Source: Knufia peltigerae (lineage: Eukaryota; Ascomycota; Eurotiomycetes; Chaetothyriales; Trichomeriaceae). Taken from it: a DNA stretch of 64,000 nucleotides. Of the stretch, positions 1-10,376 are shown piece after piece. The translations under genes were made by a program, and so were the position numbers. The notes under the pieces are model-generated. The model had not been told where the DNA came from. It searched no databases and worked only from the letters and a program-made list of their open reading frames with translations. How positions within the stretch are numbered: the first letter of the stretch is position 1; each line of letters opens with the position of its first letter. The stretch covers positions 31,590 through 95,589 of the forward strand of contig JAPDRN010000124.1 of the NCBI GenBank assembly GCA_030247855.1. Reading direction: 5' to 3'.

Positions 1-1
1 C

Positions 2-187
2 CGAATTCTAAGTGCAAACCCTGCAGAAATGAAGGCAGGTACCCTCTGCGTTCTAGAGGGCATCCTACGGAAACTAGGAACAGGTGGTATTGCAAGAGCC
101 TTAGCAGACATTGTTCAGGTGTTTATTTCCGGTGAAATTGACAAGTCTAACGCTCAAGATGGTGGATATGTGAGAGGCCACCCATAG
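2..187 (+). CDS. 3' end of an unidentified protein-coding gene (partial)
   Basis: A frame open from the left edge ends at TAG 185-187 and encodes about 61 residues (RILSANPAEMKAG..., ending in YVRGHP). It contains an amphipathic stretch around LCVLEGILRKLG and GIARALADIVQVF that looks like real protein. The family is not recognised, and upstream sequence is needed to tell a true exon from a chance open frame. Confidence 0.35.
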   Translation, partial: RILSANPAEMKAGTLCVLEGILRKLGTGGIARALADIVQVFISGEIDKSNAQDGGYVRGHP

Positions 188-1114
188 AAGGGCTCATGCC
201 CAGACATACCATCAAGATTCCGACGAAGATTGGTGCAGAAGGTTCAGAACAGCCTACTGCACGACGTCGGTTGGTGAACCGGGGCCGAACATCAAACTTG
301 ACGGAAAGAACAGTGGAGAGACGGAATAATACCCTTTCTCTATCTATAAATCTTCTCGAGATATATAATATCTATACCTAAATTTCATGACAAAGGAGTT
401 ATCACGTAATGTGAGAACTTATCGTTGATTGTGGAGTGGTCGAGTCGACGAGGCTGACACACTTATCCCGGACTATGGAGGTCAGACCTCGCGGACAGCA
501 ACTCTCAGAACTCATCAGAGCCACATCTTGTCGCTTCCGCCGGGTCATTTTGGGGTCTTCATTAGCAGACATACCAAAAAGCCGCATGTAGTGGAACGAC
601 CAAACAACCTCGGCGCGATCCAACAACGAGTCTCGCAACACCGTCTTTGAAATTGTGATGCGGAGACTCACATCCACGATCCGTCTACACTAGTCTCTCT
701 CCTCCTCCACGCCTCCCCCTCACTTCTTCTCTCGTACCTTGCGGATCCGAGGGGTTCGTGTACCAATGAACAAGACATCACATCGGGATTAGACCAGTCA
801 GACATTACGAGGGACTTGGGCTCCGCCATGGATTTCACTGACGAAGCTCAGACCTCCGCTGAACCTGTTGTTTGGCTCCGTCCAGCCGATTGCGGATAGT
901 CGCTGGTAGGACGAGTTACAAAAGCATCTCAGTTCCCCCGCTTCGTCTCTGTTCTTACAAGTAGCACCTTTGATCACGATCGCTGAGCAGAGGACAAATA
1001 CCCAGAGATTGGAAGCATACAAGATTTCTTGCATCAAACCATAACTTCACTCCTTGACCCCAAGCAGACGAGCAGAACGAGGACTATAAGAAACGATACT
1101 CAACGAGAGTCAAG
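188..1114. other. Intergenic region upstream of the beta-lactamase-like gene
   Basis: About 0.9 kb in which I see no supported gene. Several short open frames lie on both strands without recognisable domains. The last 100 bases before the ATG at 1115 (C/A-rich, ending in ACGAGAGTCAAG) are the likely promoter and 5' leader of the next gene. Confidence 0.5.
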
Positions 1115-2994
1115 ATGGCCAAGATTGCCTCCCAAGCCATACCGTCTTTAAAATCTCAGATAGATGCCCTGACCTCGGACGCCACAGGTGCTCCGGGTGT
1201 CGTATTCGCTGCTGTCAATAAACAAGGCGAGTCGATCTTCGAGCATGCATCTGGTAAGGTCGGGGTTGGCAAGAGTCAGCCCATGACCATGGACAATGTC
1301 TTTTGGATTGCGAGCTGCACGAAGATGATTACCGGCGTTGCTTGCATGCAGCTTGTCGAACAAGGCAAGTTGGCATTGGACGATGTTGCCTTGGTGGAGA
1401 GACTTGCACCGGTGAGTAATGCAACAACTCTAGGAGGCAATGATGGGCCAATTAGATCTCTTTCAGCAGTACTGACTGATACTGCATGTAAACAGGAACT
1501 CAAAGCCGTACAAGTCTGGCAAGATGGCAAACTGGTACCAAAGAAGAGAGGCATCACGTTGAGGATGCTCCTTTCTCACACAGGCAAGTTTGACCGGTGA
1601 CGACGTCCCCTGGTGATGATTGAGACCACCACAAATCTCGACCTTGGAGCCTCTGACTTTTGGTCTAGCTGGGTTCGCCTATGCCTTCTTCGACGACCGT
1701 CTCAACGACTGGGCCGGCCCGTTGGGCATCGACGAATTCTCAGGGTCTTACCACGACTACCTCTCCCAGCCTCTCGTGAACCAACCTGGTGAGGTGTGGG
1801 AGTACGGCATCAACATCGACTGGGCCGGTCAACTCGTCGAACGGGTCAGCGGCCTGAAACTCAACGACTATTTCCAACAGCACATCTTCAAGCCCATGGG
1901 CCTCAAGAACATCAACATGTTCCCCACGGACTCGATGAAGGCGGATTTGGCCTACATGAACGCCCGCGCTCCCGACGGCACTCTGTCGCTCAACCCGGAC
2001 GGCCACCTCAACAGGCGTCCCCTCTTCGCGACCACCAAGGAAGAGATCGACACCACCTTCCACGCCGGGGGTGCGGGTTGTTTCGCACGCCCGACCGATT
2101 ACTGCCAGATCATTGCAATGTTGTTGAACGACGGTGTCCATCCAGGTACTGGATCTAGGATCCTCAAAAAGGAAACCATTGATACCATGTTTACGAATCA
2201 GGTATGCTTCTTGACTTTTGATATTGTTATACACCAACACTATGCTGTGTTCATTTTGCTGACCAGGGGGATTTTTTCAAAACGATTAGATTCCAGAAAT
2301 GCCAAACTTTGGTCGACAGGTAAGCAGGTGGAGATGAATACCATAACATATTACACCTTTCCCGGATGGTGACTGGCGTCTAAAACGAAGGCCGCATATT
2401 GACCCCTTTCTTCGGTTTTCACAGGGCGTCGCACCACCAAAGAAAATGTACTCCAACGCTCTTCCAGAACTCTACCCGGAACCTCACGACGTCCCGCAGG
2501 GATGGGGATTGACCTTTTTCCTTCACCTCAAGGATTCCGCTGTCCATAGTGAAGGTACAGGATGGTGGGCTGGTCGTAAGTTTTTGCCAGTGTTTGGAAA
2601 CCGCGGTCTGGACTCTCGCTGACAGTACTCGCAACAGTTCCGAATCTATTCTGGTGGGCCGATCGCAAGAGAGTATGTCTTTTGGTTTTTTTCTTGTTTT
2701 TTACTCATCACTCCGACTAGGATTCACAGTCCTTGGGTCTTGATCCCTGTCTAGTTGTTTTCTTTCGCTGACGTATTCTTTACTTTCCTTACAGGGCATC
2801 GGCGGTATCATTGCAAGCCAGATCATTCCGTTCGGTAAGTCTAGCCCCTGCCACCTGACGAAACCGGGTTTGCTCGGAGTTGCGTACCTTGGAATGTGTG
2901 CTAATCACTATCTTTCCCTTCGGTCACAGGTGATCTCAAGATCCTCGGTCTCTGGGCACAAGTCGAAGCTGGAATTATTCAAAACCTTCAATGA
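1115..2994 (+). CDS. Class C beta-lactamase/transpeptidase-like serine hydrolase (EstB/LovD type)
   Basis: Predicted serine hydrolase or acyltransferase of the beta-lactamase class C fold. The SxxK motif is SCTK at residues 67-70, where the Ser is the nucleophile, and a YxxN-like segment follows in EYGINIDWAG. Further family-like blocks are HAGGAGCFARPTDY and the C-terminal GIGGIIASQIIPFG. My model has eight exons: 1115-1411, 1496-1583, 1669-2201, 2290-2319 (a 30-nt micro-exon), 2425-2572, 2638-2672, 2795-2834 and 2930-2994. All phases agree and the protein ends ...GIIQNLQ. The intron after 1583 uses a GC donor (CAG|GCAAGT). No signal peptide is seen, so it is probably cytosolic. The relatives include esterases, LovD-type acyltransferases and true beta-lactamases, and the substrate cannot be told from sequence. 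Confidence 0.85.
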
Positions 2995-3680
2995 TTGGTC
3001 CGGTCCTCCAACTAGTTGCAGACGGAGAAGAGACACAAACTGGATTCCCTTTTGTCGTGGGCTCATCTACTGAGAAATCTGGACGAGCATGTGTCATATG
3101 CACTGTTTCCCGAGTAGCTGACAAGCTGTGCTTTGGTACACAGTAGTACGTACCTTGATGAAATATATATATTCAATAGTTCCCATGACTTCCATCACCG
3201 TGTAGCTTCATACAAAAGGGACAACCCTAGTTCAATATATTGTGTTGTTGCTTCACGAACGAGAGGCATACCGGGCCAGGAGTAATTGACAATACTTCAA
3301 CATTGATAATACATTTATCCCGAGAGAACTTGGTAAGATCTTTATTGTTACATGGCATTCGACGCCATCTATATTTCAAGACATTTCACCTTTGGGATAT
3401 AAGATCCATGTCAAAGTCCCATAAATCTGTACAAAGTCCCCGTTCCTTGGACCGGACATTCGATCGGGGACAATTTTCCAATAGTCAAATGGTTGCCATC
3501 TTCTTGCATAAGTGGGATGGAAGCCATTCAGGAATATAATGTCGGTGCCAGAGACTAGATTTCTGCTAGGTACCTAGTCTCTAGACGATGCATAACACGG
3601 TTCGAGAAGCTATACTTCTGTAGCTCTCGTCGCCGCTCTGATAATTGATCATTCTGGTTGTAATACCACAATGACACAAC
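2995..3680. other. Intergenic region between convergent genes
   Basis: 3' flanks of the serine hydrolase (+) and of mitochondrial uL5 (-). No gene is supported. It holds an 8-bp perfect inverted repeat, GAGACTAG at 3551-3558 and CTAGTCTC at 3574-3581, with a 15-nt loop containing the palindrome CTAGGTACCTAG. Confidence 0.5.
3551..3581. repeat. Hairpin-forming inverted repeat between convergent genes
   Basis: Arms GAGACTAG (3551-3558) and CTAGTCTC (3574-3581) are perfect complements around a 15-nt loop. It lies about 100 bp beyond the stop of the minus-strand gene, so it could mark a 3' end. It may also be chance. Confidence 0.4.
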
Positions 3681-4852
3681 TTAATCCACAATCTTGCCGT
3701 AGAATGGAATGCCAAGTTGTTGGAGAAGAAGTCGAGCGTCCTTGTCACAAGTGGCGGTGGTGTGAATAGTGATGTATAATCCCTGTGAACAACCATTAAT
3801 ATCACCATTTGGAACTGGCATCAGAAATTCAAACATACCGGAATCATCTTTCCGGGATAAGCGTCATAGTTGACTTCTATCTCTGGAAATCCAGCAACGA
3901 CTTCTGGGTTCAATCCAAACGAAAGATTTCCACTGTTGTCTCCAGTCGTGGCTCGTACACCATTCCAATCCTTGATCCGAGGCAGGACGACGTCGATCAT
4001 TTTCCCGAGGAAATGGTACATGTCCTCTCCCTTCAAGTCCACCGTCAAACTACACGGCTTACCCTTGATGACGCCCCAGGTGGCTTCGTTTGTTCTGGAG
4101 CGGTGAACTTCGACCCGGTGGTTCGTGATGGCTTGCATTACCATGCCTGCCACGTGGAGGTGCGAGGATCCCCTTTTCAACGCTTCTTTGACGTACGCGT
4201 GCACCGTGATCCGTTCGACCATGGGGACGTTTCGGAACGTGACTGGTTTTCTCAGCAGACGCAGCACATCTCCACCGCGGGGACCTCTGAGGTGTCTGTT
4301 TGCAAAGTAAGGCGAGTCTCCTAACCACGGGCGCAGCCGAGGCCCTTTTTCGAGGGGACGGAAACCTGGAGGTGTGTGTTGGTAGCACATTGTCATGAAG
4401 TCGGGTGCGATTATGCTGTGGTATCCTTGTTCGAGTCGGGGAGTGGAAAAGGGCCCCGGGACGAATTCTCGACTGGCCGGATCGGAGGGAGGGAGAGGTT
4501 GGTGAGGGTGGAGAGGACCACGGTCATATTTGGGACTGCGGAACTGATATCTACAACGAAATGTTAACGCTGCTTCGCAGAGAACATTTCGAAAGGCTCG
4601 ACCTTACCTGCTAGGTGGGAGTTGTCGTCTTCGGCCTTTCGCAACCTTGACAGGATCAAAATCTTGAACCTGGCCCGTGAGGTCCGCGGTCTGGGATAGT
4701 GAGGATAATTCTTCGAGCTCGGGGTCTACTGATGTTGTGGATGCTTGGGTTGCGACCGATCTCCGGGTCTGCAGACAACGATTGCAGACGTTGCTAGTGT
4801 TAAGGCTCCTCCAGCTTCGAGCGAGGCGAATGGAAAAGTTTGACGTTGACAT
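3681..4852 (-). CDS. Mitochondrial large-subunit ribosomal protein uL5 (bacterial L5 family)
   Basis: Component of the mitochondrial 54S ribosomal subunit, where bacterial L5 contacts 5S rRNA and the P-site tRNA. Exons on the minus strand are 4852-4608, 4550-3839 and 3782-3681, giving 352 residues with consistent phases. The chosen ATG (MSTSNFSIRLARSWRSLN) begins an Arg/Ser-rich, acid-free N-terminus typical of a mitochondrial presequence. The frame is also open upstream but has only a TTG start. L5 blocks include MVMQAITNHRVEVHRSRTN, GVIKGKPCSLTVDLKGEDMYHFLGK and SFGLNPEVVAGFPEIEVNYDAYPGK, and the protein closes with LLLQQLGIPFYGKIVD. The N-terminal half is longer than bacterial L5, as usual for fungal mitochondrial versions (yeast MRPL7). 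It is convergent with the serine hydrolase. Confidence 0.88.
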
Positions 4853-6162
4853 TGTGAGAGCTCTGCAAGCGTCTCTCGACCTGTGTGAGATGTCGTATGC
4901 AATGGCCAGTGGTCGATCCAAATGTGAAGCTCATCTGCAGATGGATTTCACAAAAATTCCAATGAGGAACTTGGAACACGCTGTTTTAGAAATAACCTGA
5001 CATGGTTAGTGTATCACTCGGAGTCCACATGTTGGAGGATCCCGCTGCTTTTGTCACATCGAGAACGACAAACTCGACCACGGAACACTTTGTAAGTTTT
5101 GCATACGATTCATGAGCAAGCCCAGTGCTTTTACTTTGTCTTCATCTTGAATCTCTTGAAGATTGCATCGGATCATTCGTCTTGTGTTCAACAACGATCA
5201 GCTTGGAAGCATCGAACAACGCCAGTTCCCATCTTTCGTACTGTAACAACCTCCACTGAGTCATTTTCTCCCTATGCACTTATTAGATTGCATATATCTC
5301 TGAACATGTTCATCTCATGAGTGCACAATGACTACTAAACCGGCCGGCTCATCTGCGGCCGCTTCTTGGGTGTTTCGCTAACAAATGAAACATTGTTGGG
5401 ATGTCCACATGGCGAGGTTTCTGGAGAATACGGACCACTTCTCGCAGATTCGAGATCGTGGCTTCATAGCTTACAGGGACACCCATCTAAACCCTCAGCT
5501 GCGTACTCGTACGATTTGATCTTTCACCAAGGTCTTGTGAACTTCCCTGGGCTAGACAAGGCTAGGCTTAAGCTAAGCCTGCACGTGAAACCACCCGCCT
5601 TACCTGAGACAACCTTTGCCTCATCAACGTCCTCTTCCCAAACGACCACTCTGGCCGACAATACTGCCCGCAACCGTCAATTCTACCATCGGCCTTTCCT
5701 AGCTCTTGTTGTCCACCCAATACAGCAAACATCAGGTCACCGAATGGATATGACGCCATCAATGAGCTGTTTCTCGCTCGCTTGCACGGCTATCGACTCC
5801 AGAACACACCCTAGTGCTTCCTTGGCAGGACTTCTATAAAGGCTTTCTCGACACATTCGCCTTCAGGTTGAGAGCAGCTATCTTGGCAAGCTTGACCACT
5901 CCGCTCGTCAGAGCCGTGGTGGACTATTTGGTGAGGCCGGATGGCTGTCAAGGCTCATGCAAGTATATAAGTTGAGTGCGGATGTCTTTGAAAGTCGAAA
6001 CCATCACCTTCACCACAAGCATCTTCTCTTGGATTCTCTTGTTCATCCGCTGGTCGGTTCATTGTTTTCTGCGTCTGTTCTCGCGAGCTAGTCTCTCCTT
6101 TCACATCTCCAATCTCGCCTTTCAGTCTTTATCTGGACTCTAGCATTGTTCAAATCGCCAAA
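4853..6162. other. Divergent promoter region
   Basis: 1.3 kb between mitochondrial uL5 (-) and the secreted protein (+). A 157-codon open frame at 5366-5839 shows no domain or codon pattern that I recognise. The last 150 bp before 6163 are rich in CTTCACC/TCTC tracts, typical of a fungal core promoter or leader. Confidence 0.5.
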
Positions 6163-7285
6163 ATGCATTTCCAAGCCACTGCCCTCGCAGCGTTTATCGC
6201 TATTGCTCACGCTCGATTTGGCCAGGAGCAGGTCCCGATCCCAGCGATTGCCGCCGTCCAAGGAGGTAACCCGGGTGACGCGCAAACCATCGCTGGTGCG
6301 GCCGTTAGCGACTTGCTTGCCGGTACAAACGCTTGTGACAAACTCAAGCGAGCTGATCAGATTATCAGTGAACTTGGAACCGGAGCCGACTCGATTGCTG
6401 CTGCTATTGGACTGGTTGCCGCCGAAAAGAACTTCAATCCATTCGCACAGTCCATCCCTACCATCTGTAGCGATCCAACTTTGCCAGTAACCGATATACT
6501 CCGTGGCATCACTCCCTTGATCGACCCAGCTGTGGGTGGATCTGACGTCGCCAATGCTCTGTCTGCTCAGACTGTAGCTACCCCATTGGATGCTACGGGC
6601 AAAAGTGTGGCCGATCTCCTGTCCGAGAATGGGTTCACCAATTTCACCACTCAAGACTCGACTGGCACTACTGGCACGGCAGCCGCTGGTGACTCTACAG
6701 CTGGTACTGGAGCTGCATCAACTTCTTCTGCTCCCGTGGCTACCTCTGCTGCAGCAGTTGCATGTTCTGCCGCTGTCTCGGCCACTACCTCCGCTGCTGC
6801 AGCTGCAACTGCTACAACAACTACTACGGCTGCCACGACTGGGAATGCCTCAGCTGGCACAGCAGGAGCCGACTTTGGTCTCTGCAAGCCTACCATGAAG
6901 TTTGAAGGTGGACTTGGTGGTCGACCTGCTACGGAATTTACCTTCTTGCCAATCGACTTTCTAGTCGCCCAGGGACAACAGGAGGCTTTGAACCCTAGTG
7001 CGTTTCTTTTCACTGCATTGGTACTGATTGATTGAATGACTTTCTCCAGACATCATCACCAACCGTATCTGCGATCAATTGACCAACGTGTGCAAGGCCA
7101 ACGATGCAGCCAAGTCACTATGTCGCGATGCTCAAGCTCAAATTGAAGCCCTCGGCACCCGTGACAAGACCACCGCCGACACATGGAACACTCTCCTGGG
7201 ATTTGCGGGAACTGTCACTAACCCTGATGGTGGTGCAGACTCTCCACCTGCCAAGATGCGAGTCGTTCGATCCTACCGTGCTTAG
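6163..7285 (+). CDS. Secreted, Ala/Thr/Ser-rich cell-surface protein
   Basis: Two exons (6163-6997 and 7050-7285, intron phase 1) encode about 356 residues. The N-terminus MHFQATALAAFIAIAHA is a clear signal peptide. An N-terminal domain (about residues 20-170) contains conserved-looking Cys in TNACDKL and IPTICSD. A low-complexity Ala/Thr/Ser spacer with runs of T and A follows (about 170-235). The C-terminal domain has ICDQLTNVC and SLCRDAQAQI (four Cys) and a TADTWNTLLGF block. There is no obvious GPI signal, since it ends VVRSYRA. It resembles a family of secreted fungal proteins sometimes mis-named circumsporozoite-like; the function is unknown. An extracellular or wall location is inferred. 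Confidence 0.8.
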
Positions 7286-8240
7286 GAAAATATATACGAA
7301 CATGTTCTTGTTGAAAGAAGAGCACAGGAGTGAGACACTTTTGCGGATAAGAGGGAAGTGCTAGAGAGGGATAGGAGATACGACAAAGCCCCATGACAGT
7401 TCATTTCGGAATGATGTATAATTTAGGCTGATACGCATGATGTACAATGCAGAATCAGAGTTTTGATGTGAAGTATGATCAATATCCAAGTTCTTTCGCT
7501 AGAATGATTGATATCAAGATAAATAGATGGAGACACAGCCTCGTGAGTACCGCAGCCTCGCCGACACCCACGATTTGGAACTCGACCGGGTTTTGCACAT
7601 CTTCACCACTCGGCGGCTTCCATATCGATGGCCTAGCGATTGGGCGAGACTGATGAAGCTACTCTTCTTTATCCTCTCACGGTTCCCACGGTCCGTTTGA
7701 ACGGTCCGTTTCCACAAATCAAGTCATGGCCGGACCGACACCCTCGGTTAACGTCTCCAATTCATCGTTCCGCTCATCTCCTCCCATCAAAACTTCCCCT
7801 CCAGAGAAGCTCAAACGATACACCTGGTCGTCAGCATGATTGTTGCGGGGGACATGTCCAAAGTTCTGATGGACAGCTATCCCGGTCCTTGGAACCGTCT
7901 CATGGATCAGTCGTCATTGTCTGACCCCGCATACCTCGTAACCTCCGAGGGTATTAGGAGTGCCAGGTTGAGTGAGTGGTCGGGAACAAAAGAAAGTCCA
8001 CCCAGCAATATGCACCGTGTGCACTGGACACCAAGTTCCATGACATGACTGGAGAAGTCATCATCTTGCGGAGTACAAAGTCAAAAGTGGCATTAGCATG
8101 TCTAACGGGTAAGATGTTGTTCTCAAATATCACGAGTGTTCCGTGAGTAGGGATCTTCATATACATTCCCATCAAATCCCTTTTTCTCTGCTGGGCATAA
8201 CCTCGAACACTCCGTATCTACATCTAATAATTCCAACATC
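7286..8240. other. Intergenic region
   Basis: About 950 bp with no supported gene. The 7836-8048 open frame lacks domain evidence. The sequence just before 8241 (CTAATAATTCCAACATC) is the likely leader of the next gene. Confidence 0.45.
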
Positions 8241-10133
8241 ATGTCTACTACTACCAACGGCACAGCCCATTCTTGGACATCACTGCCCAAAGCAATGTCC
8301 AAGTCAGTCTCCTCTTTGCAAAAGACACTCGACAACGACGCACAATGGCAAGCGTTCATCGACACCAACGCCATCGTCGAACCTGTCACGATGGGCGTGC
8401 AATCGGTAGGGAGCGAAGAAACCATTCTGGTCCACATCACTTCTGGCTCCAAAACCACCACATCCACCGGCCCAGGTTCAAAGGCGGATTTTGTTCTTTG
8501 TGCCCAACCTCAACAGTGGGAGAAATTCTTTGCCGCCGACCCAAAGGCACCATATACTAGCTTCGTAGGACTTCAGGTACGTGCAGTCCTCCCCCAACCT
8601 TCGTCGCCCACTCTCCGTCCCCTCCCCCTGTTGTGGATTGTTACTCACCACAACTTGCACCGAAAAACAGGGCATGAATATCGTCCAGGAAGGCGTCGGT
8701 GTGCAAGGAGACAAAGTCAAATTCGCCCAGTACGGCCATCTAGCGACTCGTCTTCTCGAATTGCTACGCGAAGGTCAACACGGCCCTCTCCCGACCGACC
8801 ACCAACCCGAGACCGACGAGGACCACATTACCGGTCGGTACATCTACATCGACGCACCTGTCTGGGGTCGGTCAAAGGTATTTTACGAGACGTCCGGCAC
8901 CGGCCCTCAACAGATTGTGTTCCTGCACACGGCCGGAAGTGACAGTCGCCAGTATCATGGTGTGATGAATGATTCACGCATGCGAGAACAGTGTACGATG
9001 ATTGCATTCGATTTACCGGCTCACGGAAGAAGTTTTCCTGGTAGTAATCGTATGTTGTGCATTTTCTTCCTCTTCCTCTTGTCCCATCTCCATTTTCCCA
9101 CTTTCCACTGACGCCACAAAACAGACATCCCAGGAAACCACACCAACAACGAAGAAGCGTACGTCGGTACGATCCGAGAGGTCATCAAGACCCTCAAGCT
9201 CGACAAGCCCATCGTCTGCGGAGCGAGCATGGCGGGACAAGTGTGTGTCGCCGTGGCCATTCGAGCGGAGGAAGTCGGCGCGGGCGGCACCATCCCCCTC
9301 CAAGGGTGTGACTACCTCACCATGGACCGACAGTTCAACGACAAATCTCCCGTGGTGAATCAAGCCTTGTTCAATCCCGATTGGAGTGAGTATCCAGACC
9401 CTAGAGAGAGAGAAAAAAACAAAAAGAAAACCGACATTCTTCCGCCGTTGACCATGGTGGCTAATGAATCCGACAGTTTACGGCATGATGGCACCAAAAA
9501 GTCCTTTGGTAAATAAACAATTGATATGGGTACGTACGAGTTGTACTCTCTGACCCATCTTTCTCTGCCCTGATTCGATTCGTATTCCCCTTTTTTTCCC
9601 CTCCTCCTTCCCCTTCTCCCTCCTTACTACTTTCGGTACTCCATACTCTGCCCTCCCTGCCTTGATGCTTGACAAGTGGGTGATCTGACCCTGAACTTCA
9701 CGGAACACAGCACATGTACTCCGGTCAGGCGTACGGCATCTTCCACGGCGACCTGGACTTCTACTTTGGCGGTTTCGACGCCCGTGACCGCGTGGCGCAG
9801 ATCGACGTCTCCAAGTGTCCCATCTTCTTCCTCACGGGGGAGTACGACTGGAGCACGACCCCCCGGATGAGCGAAGCCACAGCCCAAAAGATAAAGGGGG
9901 CCAATTTCAAGGCCATGAAGGGCTTGGGTCATTTCCCCGCCACCGAGGATCCGGCCAAGTTTGTAAGTCCTCACTCACTCGTCCTTTAACCCCCCAAACC
10001 AGAAACAATCGAGAGTCCTCCGTAATCGTGTGAGACAAGTAAGGGCTCGACTAACCACTCCACCTCTCACTTCTCACAGATCCCATACCTCATCGAAGCT
10101 ATTGAATGGATCCAAAAGACACGACAATCTTAG
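8241..10133 (+). CDS. Alpha/beta hydrolase with an N-terminal SCP2-like extension
   Basis: Six exons: 8241-8576, 8671-9049, 9125-9385, 9477-9529, 9711-9962 and 10080-10133, with all phases agreeing. The C-terminal two thirds is an alpha/beta hydrolase. It has QIVFLHTAGSDSRQY (oxyanion region), the nucleophile elbow GASMAG, the acid FLTGEYDWS and the catalytic His in GLGHFPATEDP. The first ~140 residues, from WQAFIDTNAIVEPVTMGVQ to FAQYGHLATRLLELLRE, precede the hydrolase and resemble a small lipid-binding SCP2-like fold. That last point is inference from pattern only. No signal peptide is seen. The substrate is unknown; esterase, lactonase or C-C hydrolase activity are all possible. Confidence 0.82.
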
Positions 10134-10376
10134 CAGTCTTAAGTAGTCAATCAAGGGAGTCGCAATCGGCATGACGCCTTTAGTTATTTCCTTTGTCCCG
10201 AGGACAACCATATGTACATACAATATGCATCCTAAGCTATACAAATGGGTAAACTGACCACCGCCACCCCAAGTTTTTGTTAAGCCTCTATACATTCAAT
10301 ACAACGTAACCGCCCACGCTATGAAACGATCAAATTAGGTGACTGGACACGACCATGTGTGCGGCGTCCCATTTCG

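Noticed and set aside
5366..5839. 157-codon open frame
   Set aside because: No domain, no signal or membrane segment, irregular composition; probably chance in the promoter region.
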